The notes under the pieces: model-generated
Databases searched by the model: none
What the model was told of the DNA's origin: nothing
What the model saw: the letters and a program-made list of their open reading frames with translations, nothing else
Program-made: the position numbers and the translations under genes
Assembly (NCBI GenBank): GCA_001771065.1
Contig: MESQ01000055.1
Span: 90,598 to 154,597, forward strand
Reading direction: 5' to 3'
DNA: 64,000 nucleotides
Source: Burkholderiales bacterium RIFOXYD12_FULL_59_19
Lineage (GTDB): Bacteria; Pseudomonadota; Gammaproteobacteria; Burkholderiales; Burkholderiaceae_C
Part shown: positions 44,975-56,063 of the stretch, piece by piece
How positions within the stretch are numbered: the stretch's first letter is position 1
Layout: each line of letters opens with the position of its first letter

Positions 44975-46117
44975 ATGAAAAGATTTTGGTTGTTTTTTTC
45001 CCAGTCTGTCACGGTGTTGCTGGCCGCCTATTTTGTGGTGCTGACCCTCAAACCTGACTGGCTGGACGGCATTTACGTCCAACCAGCCTCCGTTGCACTC
45101 CTTGAGGCGCCTGCAAGCGTGGCCACGGCTGTGCCAGCAGGTAGTTTTCGGCTGGCGGCTCAAAAATCGTCATCGGCCGTGGTCAGCATCAACACCAGCA
45201 AAAATGCCAGATCTGGCCCGCACAGCAGCGACCCCTGGTTCAGATTCTTTTTTGGAGAGCAGGACAATACGCCCCAAGTGGGCCTGGGCAGTGGGGTGAT
45301 CGTGAGCGCCAATGGCTACATTTTGACCAACAACCATGTAGTAGAAAGTGCGGACGAGATTGAAGTGATCCTTAACGACAGTCGACGTGCGCCCGCGCAA
45401 GTGATCGGCACCGACCCGGACTCCGATTTGGCCGTGCTCAAAATTGAATTGAATCGCTTGCCAGTGATGGTGCTGGGCAACTCAGACAGTTTGCAGGTGG
45501 GAGACCAGGTGCTGGCCATAGGCAACCCCTTTGGGGTCGGTCAGACCGTGACCAGCGGCATTGTCAGCGCGCTGGGGCGCAACCAGCTGGGCATCAACAC
45601 CTTTGAAAACTTCATACAAACCGATGCCGCCATCAACCCCGGCAACTCGGGCGGCGCGCTGGTGGACATCAATGGCAACCTGCTGGGCATCAACACCGCC
45701 ATTTACTCACGCTCGGGCGGCAGCATGGGCATTGGTTTTGCCATTCCGGTGTCCACCGCCAAAATGGTGCTGGAGGGCATTGTGAAAGACGGCCAAGTCA
45801 CTCGCGGCTGGATTGGTGTGGAGCCCAATGAGCTCACACCAGAACTGGCCCAAACCTTTGGTGTGGCGGCACAACAGGGCGTGATCATCACCGGCGTACT
45901 GCAGAACGGACCGGCGGCGCTGGCGGGCATGAAACCAGGCGATGTCGTGACGAAGATCGGGGATATGCCAGTTCACAACGTGGCCGAATTGCTCAGCCAG
46001 GTGGCGGCACTCAAACCAGGCACAACAGCAATTTTTGAAGTGCAACGCACCAATGGCAAATCAAGCGTACAAGTGACACCAGACGTGCGCCCTAAAGCGC
46101 ATCGACCAACGCAGTAA
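44975..46117 (+). CDS. DegS/AlgW-like trypsin-type serine protease with one PDZ domain
   Basis: 380 residues: N-terminal anchor helix (about 8-27), S1C protease domain with triad His121 (NNHVVESADEI), Asp151 (DPDSDLAVLKI) and Ser225 (GNSGGALV), and one PDZ domain (about 285-375). One PDZ and an uncleaved anchor indicate DegS type rather than DegP. These proteases begin regulated proteolysis of envelope-stress anti-sigma factors. ATG at 44975 is preferred; an upstream in-frame ATG at 44903 would add 24 residues. Confidence 0.9.
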   Translation: MKRFWLFFSQSVTVLLAAYFVVLTLKPDWLDGIYVQPASVALLEAPASVATAVPAGSFRLAAQKSSSAVVSINTSKNARSGPHSSDPWFRFFFGEQDNTPQVGLGSGVIVSANGYILTNNHVVESADEIEVILNDSRRAPAQVIGTDPDSDLAVLKIELNRLPVMVLGNSDSLQVGDQVLAIGNPFGVGQTVTSGIVSALGRNQLGINTFENFIQTDAAINPGNSGGALVDINGNLLGINTAIYSRSGGSMGIGFAIPVSTAKMVLEGIVKDGQVTRGWIGVEPNELTPELAQTFGVAAQQGVIITGVLQNGPAALAGMKPGDVVTKIGDMPVHNVAELLSQVAALKPGTTAIFEVQRTNGKSSVQVTPDVRPKAHRPTQ

Positions 46118-46144
46118 CTCACCAAACTCAGGTGTAATCGTGTG

Positions 46145-46945
46145 CTAGCCCGGATTGCTGCTGGTTTCTGCGCTGTCGTCCGGCGCTTTGGTATGACGGA
46201 TAAAAACTTGCGCGGCCCAGATACCAACCTCGTACAGCAGGCACATCGGAATCGCCAGCGCCAGTTGCGACACCACATCGGGTGGCGTCACGATGGCCGC
46301 AATAATGAAGGCCAGCACGACAAAATAGCCGCGAAATTCTTTGAGCTTTTGAATGCTGAAAATGCCCATGCGCGCCAGTACCACCACCACGACTGGAACC
46401 TCAAACGCCATGCCAAAGGCCAGAAACATGGACAGCACAAAACTCAGGTAGGCCTCAATGTCGGGCGAAGCCGTGATGCTGGCCGGTGCAAAGCTCTGAA
46501 TGAAGGCGAAGACGCGCCCAAAGACAAAAAAGTAGCAAAAAGCCACGCCAATAAAAAACAGCAGAGTACTTGACATCACCAGGGGCAGCACCAGTTTTTT
46601 CTCATGCGAGTACAAACCGGGCGCTACAAACGCCCACAGCTGGTACAACACCACCGGCAAGGCCACCATGAAAGCAGCCATCAACAACACTTTAAGCGGC
46701 ACCATGAATGGCGAAATGACTGAGGTGGCAATGAGCGTCGCCCCCTTGGGCAAATGGGCCACCAGTGGGGCTGCCATCAAGTCATACAAAGCTCCGGGAC
46801 CGGGGTAGACGCCCAGCACCACAGCCACCACCGCCACGGCAATGAACGCTTTGACCAGTCGATCACGCAATTCAACCAGATGGGCTACAAACGGCTGCTC
46901 TGAACCGGCCAATTCGTCGGCTTTTTTAGGGGAATCAGTCATCAA
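46145..46945 (-). CDS. tatC: Sec-independent protein translocase TatC
   Basis: 266 residues, six helices; [15 protein letters not shown] at the N-terminus, [14 protein letters not shown], and [23 protein letters not shown]. It recognises the twin-arginine signal. Start overlaps the tatB stop by 4 bases. Confidence 0.97.
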   Translation of the reverse strand: MMTDSPKKADELAGSEQPFVAHLVELRDRLVKAFIAVAVVAVVLGVYPGPGALYDLMAAPLVAHLPKGATLIATSVISPFMVPLKVLLMAAFMVALPVVLYQLWAFVAPGLYSHEKKLVLPLVMSSTLLFFIGVAFCYFFVFGRVFAFIQSFAPASITASPDIEAYLSFVLSMFLAFGMAFEVPVVVVVLARMGIFSIQKLKEFRGYFVVLAFIIAAIVTPPDVVSQLALAIPMCLLYEVGIWAAQVFIRHTKAPDDSAETSSNPG

Positions 46946-47415
46946 TTGAATTTGGTGGGTCGGTACCGCGCTACCCGGGCCGCACCCGACAGGGCTTTGG
47001 TGCGGACACCGGTACGGGCTTTGAACCAGTTGGGCGTGGCCCCTTGTTTAAGACGCCAGTTTTTCTTGGGGTGCTGGTACTCGGGCACGGGTTCGGGCAA
47101 TGTGATCTGGTAGTCCGAACCAGACTCGGAACCCACCTGGGTGGCCTCGGCCCAGGTTTTTTCAAAATCTGTCGCACTGGCTTGCATCGACTGGCTGACG
47201 TCTTTGGCCGCACTTTCGACGCTGTCCTTCATTTTTTTGAGTTCGTCAAACTCCATGGAACGACTGACCTCGGCCTTGACGTCACTCACATAGCGCTGTG
47301 CCTTGCCGATCAGGGTGCCCACGGTGCGCGCCACACGGGGCAGCTTTTCGGGACCTATGACAATCAATGCCACGGCACCAATCATGGCCAGCTTGGAAAT
47401 ACCGAGATCAATCAT
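46942..47415 (-). CDS. tatB: Sec-independent protein translocase TatB
   Basis: 157 residues: N-terminal helix [21 protein letters not shown], the [13 protein letters not shown] hinge, amphipathic helix and a long basic tail. Forms the receptor with TatC. 42 bases after tatA. Confidence 0.95.
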   Translation of the reverse strand: MIDLGISKLAMIGAVALIVIGPEKLPRVARTVGTLIGKAQRYVSDVKAEVSRSMEFDELKKMKDSVESAAKDVSQSMQASATDFEKTWAEATQVGSESGSDYQITLPEPVPEYQHPKKNWRLKQGATPNWFKARTGVRTKALSGAARVARYRPTKFN

Positions 47416-47457
47416 GCGGGCCTCGCGCTATGCCAGCCGCTGCCAACCGTGCACTCA

Positions 47458-47697
47458 TCACGACTTTTGCTTGGCTTCGACGTCGATCGTAGTTTTTTCG
47501 GCTGCGCCAGCATTGCTGACCTTTGCCGCATCAGTGGCCTTGTCGTCCGGTGCAGCGCCACCTTCTTTCATGCCGTCCTTGAAACCCTTGACCGCGCCGC
47601 CCAGGTCTCCGCCAATATTTTTAAGTTTTTTGGTGCCAAACACCATGATGACGATCAACAGAACAATCAACCAATGCCAAATAGAAAATGAACCCAT
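47458..47697 (-). CDS. tatA: Sec-independent protein translocase TatA
   Basis: 79 residues: one helix ([16 protein letters not shown]), then [21 protein letters not shown]. It builds the translocation pore. First gene of tatABC, 67 bases after the HIT-family gene and probably in the same transcript as the his genes. Confidence 0.96.
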   Translation of the reverse strand: MGSFSIWHWLIVLLIVIMVFGTKKLKNIGGDLGGAVKGFKDGMKEGGAAPDDKATDAAKVSNAGAAEKTTIDVEAKQKS

Positions 47698-47764
47698 CGT
47701 GGTCTCCTAAAGAATCTTTGGATTTTAAGGGGCGCACCCAATTGGCGCGCCGACAAAGCAAAAT

Positions 47765-48139
47765 TTAACCCCGCAACCAGGGGCGCGGGCCACCCATCAC
47801 GTGCACGTGAAGGTGGTGTACTTCTTGTGCGCCTTCCGCTCCGGTATTGGCCAACATCCGGAATCCACCCTGTGGATAGGGGTTACACCCTTCCTGCCGG
47901 GCCAACTTGGGAACCAATACCATCATGCGCCCCATCAGCGCGGCATGCTCTTCGGTGAGCAGCGCCATGGAGGGGATGTGCAGTTTGGGGATGATCAGAA
48001 AATGCACAGGCGCCCAAGGGTGAATGTCATGAAACGCATACAAGTCCTCGTCCTGATAAACCAATCTTGATGGAATCTTGCCGGTAACAATCTTGCAAAA
48101 AAGACAATCTGGATCATTGTGTACCACCTGCTCGATCAT
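47765..48139 (-). CDS. HIT family nucleotide-binding protein
   Basis: 124 residues. Zinc-type cysteines in CLFCKIVTGKIPSRLVY, and the histidine triad HHLHVHVMGG near the end. Members hydrolyse nucleoside phosphoramidates. ATG at 48139 overlaps the previous stop by 4 bases; a longer open frame upstream lies inside that gene. Confidence 0.94.
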   Translation of the reverse strand: MIEQVVHNDPDCLFCKIVTGKIPSRLVYQDEDLYAFHDIHPWAPVHFLIIPKLHIPSMALLTEEHAALMGRMMVLVPKLARQEGCNPYPQGGFRMLANTGAEGAQEVHHLHVHVMGGPRPWLRG

Positions 48140-48561
48140 GCTGGCACCTCCATGGGCAAACCTTTGTTCATGCGCACCATACCGCTGACAATACGGTACA
48201 AAAACCAGACTGAAATGGCCAGCCAGGCGAGCCAGCCAGGCAGTAAAAATAACAACCAAAGGGGTGCAGTGACCAAATACAGCAACGCAGCAATGATGAC
48301 GGTGCGGATACGCCAACTGAAATGCGTGGCATGCCAGGTGCCATCTGCATCACTGCGCTTGACGAGGTCAATCACCAGCGCAATGATGAGCAACATCGGG
48401 CCAAACTGCCCCCCCGGAATCAATGCCCCTACGGCCACGATCAAATGCAGCACATAACTGACTGTGCCCCATGCGTTGAGTCCGTTGAGCGTTTGCAGGT
48501 CAAGTTCACGCCATTCAGTGCCGTCGTTTTTTTTGGGGGGGGTAGTGAAATCCTGGGTCAT
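48136..48561 (-). CDS. DUF4870-like small membrane protein
   Basis: 141 residues, four hydrophobic segments after a polar N-terminus with [23 protein letters not shown]. The THFSWRIRT stretch resembles the DUF4870 core. It is translationally coupled on both sides (4-base overlaps with hisE and the HIT gene), as often seen in beta-proteobacterial his clusters. Function unknown. Confidence 0.75.
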   Translation of the reverse strand: MTQDFTTPPKKNDGTEWRELDLQTLNGLNAWGTVSYVLHLIVAVGALIPGGQFGPMLLIIALVIDLVKRSDADGTWHATHFSWRIRTVIIAALLYLVTAPLWLLFLLPGWLAWLAISVWFLYRIVSGMVRMNKGLPMEVPA

Positions 48562-48944
48562 GCTGCGTCTCCTTGTGCCTCGCGCGCCTTAACCTTGCGC
48601 ATGGCTTTTTCTTCCAGGCCGCTGGTACCTTCACGGCGCAGCAGTTCGGCAATCACATCCGCAGGACTCAGGCCGTAATGCGCCAAGGCAATCATGCTGT
48701 GAAACCACAGGTCGGCCACTTCATAGACGATCTTGCTTGTGTCGCCTCCATGGTCAGCATCTTTGGCGGCCATCACCACCTCAGTGGCCTCCTCGCCAAT
48801 TTTTTTCAAAAATGCGTCAGGCCCTTTGTGCAACAAACGGGCCACATAGCTGGCCTCCGGGTCACCCCCATGGGCTGGCAAGCGGGACGCAATAACAGCG
48901 GCCAGCGCAGCCAGGGAATCAGCAGAGTTTGTATTGGGGCACAT
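48558..48944 (-). CDS. hisE: Phosphoribosyl-ATP diphosphatase
   Basis: 128 residues, MazG-like all-alpha fold with the [12 protein letters not shown] metal-binding helix and [19 protein letters not shown]. Second step of histidine synthesis. Its ATG shares one base with the hisI stop. Confidence 0.96.
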   Translation of the reverse strand: MCPNTNSADSLAALAAVIASRLPAHGGDPEASYVARLLHKGPDAFLKKIGEEATEVVMAAKDADHGGDTSKIVYEVADLWFHSMIALAHYGLSPADVIAELLRREGTSGLEEKAMRKVKAREAQGDAA

Positions 48945-49336
48945 CAGGCTTTATAAATGGTTTGAGGGTCTTTCAGGACCGGATCAACTACTTTCCAGTC
49001 CCCATTGTCATACACACTGTAAAAACAACTATGCCGACCCGTATGGCACGCCAAGCCCGGTGTGTGACCGGTCTGGGTGACCTGGAGCAAAATCACATCC
49101 TGGTCGCAATCCAGCCGAATCTCATGCACGGTCTGCACATGACCGGATTCTTCGCCCTTGAACCAGAGTTTGTTGCGCGAACGACTGAAATACACCGCAC
49201 GGCCCAACTCGGCAGTTTTTTGCAGGGCTTCGCGATTCATCCAGGCCATCATCAGCACGTCGCCACTGCCCTGCTCTTGCGCTATGGCAGGAATGAGGCC
49301 TTGCGCATCCCATTTGAGTGTGTCTAACCAGTTCAT
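48944..49336 (-). CDS. hisI: Phosphoribosyl-AMP cyclohydrolase
   Basis: 130 residues: [43 protein letters not shown] and the zinc-ligand segment [11 protein letters not shown] with HTGRHSCFY. Third step of histidine synthesis; a stand-alone protein rather than a HisIE fusion. Confidence 0.97.
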   Translation of the reverse strand: MNWLDTLKWDAQGLIPAIAQEQGSGDVLMMAWMNREALQKTAELGRAVYFSRSRNKLWFKGEESGHVQTVHEIRLDCDQDVILLQVTQTGHTPGLACHTGRHSCFYSVYDNGDWKVVDPVLKDPQTIYKA

Positions 49337-49369
49337 GGCCAGATTGTCGATGATTTATCGGGCCAGAAA

Positions 49370-50170
49370 TCAGATTCTCACCGGGATACCGCGCGCCGCC
49401 ATATGGGCTTTGGCTTGTGCGACGGTGAACTCGCCATAGTGAAAAATACTGGCGGCCAACACCGCGTCGGCTCCGCCAAGTTGTATGCCATCCGCCAAGT
49501 GGTCGAGCGTGCCAACGCCACCCGAGGCGATCACTGGCACGCTGACAGCGTCGCTGACAGCACGGGTCAGGGCCAGATCAAAGCCGGCCTTGGTGCCGTC
49601 ACGGTCCATGCTGGTGAGCAAGATCTCACCGGCGCCAAACGCTGCCATTTGGCGCGCCCAGGCCACAGCGTCCAGGCCGGTGTTTTTGCGCCCGCCATGG
49701 CTGTACACATCCCAGCCCTCGCCTGCAGCCTGCTCTTGCGCGTCCAGCCGATGAAGATCGGCACCCGCACGTCGCTTGGCATCAATGGCCACCACAATAC
49801 ACTGCGCGCCATATTTACCCGATGCATCACGAATGATCTGCGGATTAGCGATGGCTGCAGAGTTAAAACTGGTTTTATCCGCGCCAGCATTGAGCAGGCG
49901 ACGCACATCATCCACCGTGCGCACACCACCGCCCACCGTCAGCGGGATAAACACTTGACTGGCCACCGCTTCTATGATGTGCAAAATCAGATCACGTCCG
50001 TCGCTGGTGGCAGTGATGTCCAAAAAAGTAAGCTCATCCGCACCCTGTTCGTTGTAACGCGCAGCAATTTCTACCGGATCGCCAGCATCTCGCAATTCGA
50101 CAAAATTGACACCTTTGACAACCCGCCCGCCCGTGACGTCAAGGCAGGGAATGATACGTTTGGCTAACAC
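49370..50170 (-). CDS. hisF: Imidazole glycerol phosphate synthase, cyclase subunit
   Basis: 266 residues, (beta/alpha)8 barrel: [19 protein letters not shown] (catalytic Asp), [36 protein letters not shown] (second catalytic Asp). Works with HisH. About 15 residues longer than many homologues, from a linker insert near [10 protein letters not shown]. Confidence 0.97.
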   Translation of the reverse strand: MLAKRIIPCLDVTGGRVVKGVNFVELRDAGDPVEIAARYNEQGADELTFLDITATSDGRDLILHIIEAVASQVFIPLTVGGGVRTVDDVRRLLNAGADKTSFNSAAIANPQIIRDASGKYGAQCIVVAIDAKRRAGADLHRLDAQEQAAGEGWDVYSHGGRKNTGLDAVAWARQMAAFGAGEILLTSMDRDGTKAGFDLALTRAVSDAVSVPVIASGGVGTLDHLADGIQLGGADAVLAASIFHYGEFTVAQAKAHMAARGIPVRI

Positions 50171-50185
50171 GAAAAGGTCTGCCGC

Positions 50186-50926
50186 TCAACCGTTAAGCTC
50201 GTCGGCCCGCTCTTGCGCAGCTTCAAAGTCCAAGTCGCCACTGTAAATGGCACGGCCACAGATCACGCCTTCAACGCCCTCTTCCTCGACTGCGCACAAG
50301 GCCTCGATGTCGGAAAGCTTGGACAGGCCGCCTGAGGCGATCACGGGAATGGTTAACGCTTGGGCAAGGCGCACAGTCGCGTCGATATTGATGCCCGTAA
50401 GCATACCGTCGCGACCAATGTCCGTGTAAATGATGGACTCGACACCAAAATCTTCAAATTTCTTGGCCAAGTCGATGACGTCATGCCGGGTCAGCTTGCT
50501 CCAACCATCAGTGGCCACTTTGCCGTCTTTGGCATCCAGACCGACGATGATGTGGCCGCCGAAGGCGGTGCAGGCATCCTGCAAAAAGCCCGGATTTCGC
50601 ACGGCTGCAGTACCAATGATGACGTAGCGCAATCCAGCATCCAGGTAACGTTCAATTGTGTCAAGATCACGTATACCGCCACCCAACTGAACATCCACCT
50701 CGCTGCCAATGGTTTTGAGGATCTTGCGAATGGCCGCCTCATTTTTAGGCTGCCCGGCAAAGGCGCCATTCAGATCCACAAGGTGGACCCGACGCGCGCC
50801 CTTGTCAACCCAACTGCGCGCCATGACCGATGGCTCTTCGCTGAAGGTGGTTGAAAGTGTCATGTCGCCCTGTTGCAGGCGCACACAATGGCCGTCTTTA
50901 AGATCAATGGCAGGAATTAAAAGCAT
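50186..50926 (-). CDS. hisA: ProFAR isomerase (HisA)
   Basis: 246 residues, barrel fold: [21 protein letters not shown] with catalytic Asp8, [26 protein letters not shown] with the second Asp, [12 protein letters not shown]. Fourth step in histidine synthesis. 65 bases after hisH. Confidence 0.97.
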   Translation of the reverse strand: MLLIPAIDLKDGHCVRLQQGDMTLSTTFSEEPSVMARSWVDKGARRVHLVDLNGAFAGQPKNEAAIRKILKTIGSEVDVQLGGGIRDLDTIERYLDAGLRYVIIGTAAVRNPGFLQDACTAFGGHIIVGLDAKDGKVATDGWSKLTRHDVIDLAKKFEDFGVESIIYTDIGRDGMLTGINIDATVRLAQALTIPVIASGGLSKLSDIEALCAVEEEGVEGVICGRAIYSGDLDFEAAQERADELNG

Positions 50927-50991
50927 GATGCTTCAGTGAGAGGGAGTGAATAGGCTTCGGCTAACGCAGCACGACTGGTGAAAAAATAAAT

Positions 50992-51675
50992 TCAAGGATT
51001 CCAGTGGAGGAAATTACGGTACAGGCTCAGACCATGTTCAGCGCTTTTTTCAGGGTGAAACTGGGTGGCAAAAATATTATCACGGGCAATGGTTGAACTG
51101 AAGCGATGACCATAGTCGGTTTCTCCTACGCTGTGGCGCAGATCAGACGGTTTGGCGTAAAAGCTGTGCACAAAATAGAAATAACTACCATCAGGCACCT
51201 CGCCCCAGACCGGATGCGACGCGACGTCATGGTTATTGCGCCAAACCTGGTTCCAACCCATTTGCGGAACCTTGTACCGGCTGCCATCAGGCTGCAATTG
51301 CCCGATCAGGTCAAATTTAACGACCTCGCCGTGGATTAAGCCAAGGCCTGGGGTGTCCCCCTCAGCACTGTGATCCAGCAGCATTTGCATGCCCACACAG
51401 ACACCAAACAAAGGCTTGCTGGCGGCTGCCTCCAGGACCGATTGCAGCAGGCCGGATTCGCGCAACTCGCGCATGCAGTCTGGCATGGCCCCTTGACCCG
51501 GCAGCACAACCCGTTCGGAAGCACGCACCACATCAGGGTCCTGGGTGATCAACACCTCAAAGTCGGTACCCACGGCCGCTGCTTTTACCGCCTGCGAAAC
51601 CGAGCGCAAATTGCCCATGCCGTAATCGACGACAGCCACCACTTTTCTTAAGTCGTGAATGACGACGGAATTCAT
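50992..51675 (-). CDS. hisH: Imidazole glycerol phosphate synthase, glutamine amidotransferase subunit
   Basis: 227 residues, class I amidotransferase: [25 protein letters not shown] with nucleophile Cys, and [14 protein letters not shown] with His and Glu. ATG at 51675 is used; it leaves a 12-residue lead before the conserved start. Makes ammonia for HisF. Confidence 0.97.
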   Translation of the reverse strand: MNSVVIHDLRKVVAVVDYGMGNLRSVSQAVKAAAVGTDFEVLITQDPDVVRASERVVLPGQGAMPDCMRELRESGLLQSVLEAAASKPLFGVCVGMQMLLDHSAEGDTPGLGLIHGEVVKFDLIGQLQPDGSRYKVPQMGWNQVWRNNHDVASHPVWGEVPDGSYFYFVHSFYAKPSDLRHSVGETDYGHRFSSTIARDNIFATQFHPEKSAEHGLSLYRNFLHWNP

Positions 51676-51724
51676 GGCTGGTTGGTCTCCATTGGAAGAA
51701 AACAGAATGGCAGGCCAGACAGGA

Positions 51725-52363
51725 TCAGAGTGAACCTTTGGTCGAAGGAATGCTCCCCAAGGCACGGGGATCGATCTCCAGTGCTGCGCGCATGGCACGG
51801 GCAAAAGCCTTGAACACGGTCTCCGCCTGATGGTGGGCGTTGACCCCCTTGAGGTTGTCAATGTGCAGCGTCACCAACGCGTGGTTGACAAAGCCCTGAA
51901 AAAATTCATGCATCAATTGGCTGTCAAAGTTACCAATCATGCCGCTGGTAAAGGGAACATCCATGACCAAGCCTGGGCGCCCGGAAAAATCAATCACCAC
52001 CCGGCTCAAGGCCTCATCCAGGGGCACATAGGCATGTCCATAACGTCGAATCCCTTTTTTGTCGCCCACGGCTTTGTACACCGCCTGACCCAGAGTAATA
52101 CCCACATCTTCAACCGTGTGATGACCATCAATATGGAGATCACCGTCGGCATCAATGTCCAGGTCAATCAGAGCATGACGGGCAATTTGATCAAGCATGT
52201 GGTCGAAAAAACCAATTCCCGTATGCAAATGCGCTTGCCCAGTACCGTCCAGATTGACACGAACCGAAATTTTTGTTTCCGCTGTTTGACGCACTACATC
52301 AGCACATCGCGGCAATACGGTTGGCAAGGTATCGGGTAGTTCGGTCAAGGGGTAGTTCGTCAT
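51725..52363 (-). CDS. hisB: Imidazoleglycerol-phosphate dehydratase
   Basis: 212 residues, with metal-ligand motifs [32 protein letters not shown] and the C-terminal [11 protein letters not shown] and [13 protein letters not shown]. About 15 residues longer at the N-terminus than many homologues, so a later start is possible. First his gene of this cluster. Confidence 0.96.
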   Translation of the reverse strand: MTNYPLTELPDTLPTVLPRCADVVRQTAETKISVRVNLDGTGQAHLHTGIGFFDHMLDQIARHALIDLDIDADGDLHIDGHHTVEDVGITLGQAVYKAVGDKKGIRRYGHAYVPLDEALSRVVIDFSGRPGLVMDVPFTSGMIGNFDSQLMHEFFQGFVNHALVTLHIDNLKGVNAHHQAETVFKAFARAMRAALEIDPRALGSIPSTKGSL

Positions 52364-52474
52364 GGGAGCTTGTTCACAGCAAAAAAACGGCCAAGCCGCA
52401 AATGGAAATCAGATGATCGTTAAATACATTGTGTGGACAGTTTAAGTTCAAAAACCATTTAGACCGGCAGACAC

Positions 52475-52503
52475 AAAAAAAAAGCCCACTAACGTAGGCT
52501 TTT
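52475..52503 (-). terminator. Terminator after the initiator tRNA
   Basis: On the minus strand AAAAGCCTAC (52503-52494), loop GTTA, GTGGGCTTTT and a T run of nine. It begins 3 bases after the tRNA CCA end. Confidence 0.88.
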
Positions 52504-52506
52504 GAA

Positions 52507-52583
<77 letters not shown>

Positions 52584-52604
52584 GTATGTTTGTATTGTAA
52601 CCGA

Positions 52605-53000
52605 TTAAGCGGCTGTTTCAGCTTCTGGCGTAACAGTTTCTGACCCACGGTCAACCAGCTCCACGATACACATCGGCGCGTTATCACCCACGCGAAAACC
52701 CATTTTCAGGATCCGTGTATAGCCGCCTGGACGGGCGTTAAAACGAGGACCCAAGACATTGAACAATTTGACAACCGAGTCACGATCACGCAAGCGATCA
52801 AAAGCCAGACGACGGTTGGCAAGTGTCGCAGTTTTAGCCAAAGTGATCATTGGCTCGACCACACGACGCAATTCTTTGGCCTTGGGCACCGTTGTTTTAA
52901 TAACTTCATGCTCAATCAGAGAATTCATCATGTTACGCAGCATCGCCAAACGATGGGAAGAAGTGCGATTTAATTTACGAAGACCTAGTCCGTGACGCAT
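52605..53000 (-). CDS. rplQ: 50S ribosomal protein L17
   Basis: 131 residues: [23 protein letters not shown] and [24 protein letters not shown]. It lacks a long C-terminal tail. Last protein gene of the alpha operon, after rpoA. Confidence 0.98.
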   Translation of the reverse strand: MRHGLGLRKLNRTSSHRLAMLRNMMNSLIEHEVIKTTVPKAKELRRVVEPMITLAKTATLANRRLAFDRLRDRDSVVKLFNVLGPRFNARPGGYTRILKMGFRVGDNAPMCIVELVDRGSETVTPEAETAA

Positions 53001-53068
53001 TATGATTTCCTTTATTTAATTAAAACAGCCGTATCAGGTACTGTCTATGTCACATCGGTAAATTTGTA

Positions 53069-54061
53069 TTACCGTTTTTCAAGTGAAACTGGAGGCCAGC
53101 TTTCAAGCTTCATGCCTAAAGTCAAGCCACGGGAAGCCAGCACTTCCTTGATTTCATTGAGCGACTTCCTGCCCAAATTGGGTGTCTTTAGCAGCTCATT
53201 CTCGGTGCGCTGAATCAGATCACCAATGTAATAAATATTCTCAGCTTTCAGACAGTTGGCAGAACGAACCGTTAACTCCAGCTCATCTACCGGGCGCAAC
53301 AGCACGGGGTCAAAGTTGGAACTGCCGCCGCGCACAGGTGATGCAATGATGGAGTCAACGTCACCCCCTTCAAGCTGGGCAAAAACGGACATCTGCTCAA
53401 TGAGGATCTTGGCCGAAGCACGCACAGCATCCTCTGCAGAGAGCGCGCCATTCGTTTCAATGTCCAGAATCAACTTGTCCAGGTCGGTACGCTGCTCGAC
53501 ACGCGCGCTTTCCACCGTGTAGCTAACACGTTTAACAGGTGAAAACGAAGCATCCAGGACGATGCGACCAATTGACTTCGTCGTGTCATCCAGATGACGG
53601 CGCAAGGTACCCGGTACATAGCCGCGACCACGCTCCACCTTGATCTGTACGTCAAGCTTGCCACCATGCGCCAAATTAGCAATCACGTGATCGGGATTGA
53701 TGATTTCAACATCATGCGGCGTCTGAATATCACCGGCGCAAACAACACCTTCAGTGTCTTTACGCAAGCTCAACGTCACTTCATCACGGTTGTAAAGTTT
53801 GAAAACAATACCCTTGAGATTAAGCAAAATGTTGACGACGTCTTCGTGAACACCTTCAATAGAAGAGTACTCATGAAGAACACCAGCGATAGTTACCTCA
53901 GTAGGCGCAAAACCCGGCATGGAAGAAAGCAGCACGCGGCGCAGGGCATTACCCAAGGTATGACCATAACCTCTTTCAAAAGGCTCTAATACAACCTTGG
54001 CCCTGTTGGCAGATAACTGCTCAACATTGATAGCCTTAGGTTTTAGTAAAATATTTTGCAT
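53069..54061 (-). CDS. rpoA: RNA polymerase alpha subunit
   Basis: 330 residues: N-terminal domain ([25 protein letters not shown]), linker, and C-terminal domain with [22 protein letters not shown] and [27 protein letters not shown] at 54061 has AGAGGA upstream. A 103-base gap with a small CCGGTG/CACCGG hairpin (54083-54099) separates it from rpsD. Confidence 0.98.
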   Translation of the reverse strand: MQNILLKPKAINVEQLSANRAKVVLEPFERGYGHTLGNALRRVLLSSMPGFAPTEVTIAGVLHEYSSIEGVHEDVVNILLNLKGIVFKLYNRDEVTLSLRKDTEGVVCAGDIQTPHDVEIINPDHVIANLAHGGKLDVQIKVERGRGYVPGTLRRHLDDTTKSIGRIVLDASFSPVKRVSYTVESARVEQRTDLDKLILDIETNGALSAEDAVRASAKILIEQMSVFAQLEGGDVDSIIASPVRGGSSNFDPVLLRPVDELELTVRSANCLKAENIYYIGDLIQRTENELLKTPNLGRKSLNEIKEVLASRGLTLGMKLESWPPVSLEKR

Positions 54062-54164
54062 GTACAAATCCTCTTGATACCCCCGGTGACTTACACCGGT
54101 AAAGGCTTACGATGCAACAGATGAGCCATAAACCCTCGGTTGCCAAAACATAGGCTGCTTACAC

Positions 54165-54788
54165 TTAACGTGAATACAGCTCGACAATCAGTGATTCATT
54201 TACGTCGGCGGCAAATTGATCACGATCTGGTACAGATTTGAAAACGCCTTCGGCCTTCTCAATATTGACTTCAACCCAAGCAGGCATACCAACTTGTTGT
54301 GCCAGTTGCAAGGCCTCAACAATACGCGTTTGTTTGTTCGATTTTTCACGAACAGACACGACGTCGCCAGCCTTCACCAGGTAGGAAGGAATATTCACAG
54401 ACTTGGTGTTCACCAAAATGGCTTTATGAGAAACCAACTGACGCGATTCAGCACGGGTAGAGCCGAACCCCATCCGGTAAACGACGTTGTCAAGGCGTGT
54501 TTCAAGCAAGGCCAACAGGTTAGCACCGGTGTTACCCTTGCGACGGTCAGCTTCTTCAAAATAACGGCGGAATTGCTTTTCAAGAACGCCATACATACGT
54601 TTGACTTTTTGCTTCTCACGCAGTTGAATACCGAAATCGGACGTGCGAGCACCAGAAGTGCGGCCGTGCTGACCTGGCTTGGAATCAAATTTAACCTTGT
54701 CACCAATGGAGCGGCGCGCGCTCTTCAAAAACAGGTCGGTGCCTTCACGGCGAGATAGTTTGCCTTTGGGGCCTAAAAAACGTGCCAC
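54165..54788 (-). CDS. rpsD: 30S ribosomal protein S4
   Basis: 207 residues from a GTG start at 54788, which follows AAGGAA and gives the standard [19 protein letters not shown] beginning. S4 RNA-binding domain ([30 protein letters not shown]). No zinc-binding cysteines. S4 is the usual autorepressor of the alpha operon in E. coli. Confidence 0.98.
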   Translation of the reverse strand: MARFLGPKGKLSRREGTDLFLKSARRSIGDKVKFDSKPGQHGRTSGARTSDFGIQLREKQKVKRMYGVLEKQFRRYFEEADRRKGNTGANLLALLETRLDNVVYRMGFGSTRAESRQLVSHKAILVNTKSVNIPSYLVKAGDVVSVREKSNKQTRIVEALQLAQQVGMPAWVEVNIEKAEGVFKSVPDRDQFAADVNESLIVELYSR

Positions 54789-54872
54789 TTGAATTTCCTT
54801 TTTGATCATCTACCGCTTAAAAAAGCGGGAGCCAATGTGCAAACACATTGGCGGTGGGCTTGGTTTGAAAAA

Positions 54873-55277
54873 TTAGATGCGACGACGCTTCTGTGGACGG
54901 CAACCGTTGTGCGGAACCGGCGTCACATCAGCAATCATGTTGATCCGAATGCCGAGGGCAGCCAGGGCACGAACCGAAGACTCGCGACCAGGACCGGGGC
55001 CTTTGATCTCAACATCAAGGTTCTTGATACCTTGCTCAATGGCGGTGCGGCCTGCTACTTCTGAAGCTACCTGTGCTGCAAAAGGAGTTGACTTTCTGGA
55101 GCCTTTAAAACCCTGACCACCAGAAGAAGCCCAGGCAAGGGAATTCCCCTGGCGGTCAGTAATGGTGATGATGGTGTTGTTAAAGGAAGCGTGCACGTGT
55201 GCAATGCCGTCAGCAACGTTCTTGCGAACCTTCTTGCGAACGCGCTGTGCAGCATTATTGGATGGAGCTTTAGCCAT
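54873..55277 (-). CDS. rpsK: 30S ribosomal protein S11
   Basis: 134 residues: [39 protein letters not shown] and the C-terminal [16 protein letters not shown]. It lies 19 bases after rpsM. Confidence 0.98.
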   Translation of the reverse strand: MAKAPSNNAAQRVRKKVRKNVADGIAHVHASFNNTIITITDRQGNSLAWASSGGQGFKGSRKSTPFAAQVASEVAGRTAIEQGIKNLDVEIKGPGPGRESSVRALAALGIRINMIADVTPVPHNGCRPQKRRRI

Positions 55278-55296
55278 AATGAACTTTCAGTGCCTG

Positions 55297-55662
55297 TTAT
55301 TTCTTGAGAGAAGCCGCTGCTTTACGAGGACCTTTGCGCGTACGCGCATTGGTACGCGTGCGCTGACCACGCAAGGGCAAGCCACGACGATGCCTAAAGC
55401 CACGGTAACAACCAATGTCCATCAAACGCTTGATGTTCATGGTGGTTTCGCGACGCAAATCACCTTCGATAGTGAATTTGGCGACTTCATCACGCACTTT
55501 TTCGAGTTCAGAATCTGTCAGATCCTTGATTTTTTTGGCGTAATCAACACCACAAGATTCGCAAATCTTGCGGGCGCGACTGCGTCCAATACCAAAAATG
55601 GCGGTTAAACCAATTTCGGAGTGCTTTTGTGGTGGAATATTGATACCAGCGATACGTGCCAT
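55297..55662 (-). CDS. rpsM: 30S ribosomal protein S13
   Basis: 121 residues: [46 protein letters not shown] and a basic tail. Follows rpmJ; in E. coli the alpha operon begins at this gene. Confidence 0.98.
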   Translation of the reverse strand: MARIAGINIPPQKHSEIGLTAIFGIGRSRARKICESCGVDYAKKIKDLTDSELEKVRDEVAKFTIEGDLRRETTMNIKRLMDIGCYRGFRHRRGLPLRGQRTRTNARTRKGPRKAAASLKK

Positions 55663-55686
55663 TTTGATCCTCTATAACTCTTGCAA

Positions 55687-55800
55687 TTAACCCTGACGCT
55701 GTTTGTGACGTGGATCTGTACAAATCACACGAACCACACCCTTACGCCGAATAATCTTGCAGTTGCGGCAAATTTTCTTGACCGAAGCCGAAACTTTCAT
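55687..55800 (-). CDS. rpmJ: 50S ribosomal protein L36
   Basis: 37 residues: [20 protein letters not shown], then [17 protein letters not shown]. The zinc ribbon CRNC...C...H is intact, so this is the zinc-binding form. Confidence 0.97.
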   Translation of the reverse strand: MKVSASVKKICRNCKIIRRKGVVRVICTDPRHKQRQG

Positions 55801-55834
55801 TGCGTTCTCCTAAACAATTCGTAAACAGTTAAAA

Positions 55835-56053
55835 CTACTTGGCGCGAAACACAATACGTGCCCGGCTCAAATCATACGGTGTAAGCTCTACAGTCACCTT
55901 ATCACCGGGCAAGATTCGGATGTAATGCATGCGCATCTTTCCGGAAATATGCCCCAGAACAATATGACCGTTTTCAAGTTTGACCCTGAAGGTTGCATTG
56001 GGAAGATTTTCTACAATCTCGCCTTGCATTTGAATAACGTCGTCTTTAGCCAT
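55835..56053 (-). CDS. infA: Translation initiation factor IF-1
   Basis: 72 residues, one S1-type OB fold: [24 protein letters not shown] and [24 protein letters not shown]. Length is standard. Placed between secY and rpmJ, as in other Burkholderiales. Confidence 0.98.
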   Translation of the reverse strand: MAKDDVIQMQGEIVENLPNATFRVKLENGHIVLGHISGKMRMHYIRILPGDKVTVELTPYDLSRARIVFRAK

Positions 56054-56063
56054 ATATTTAATC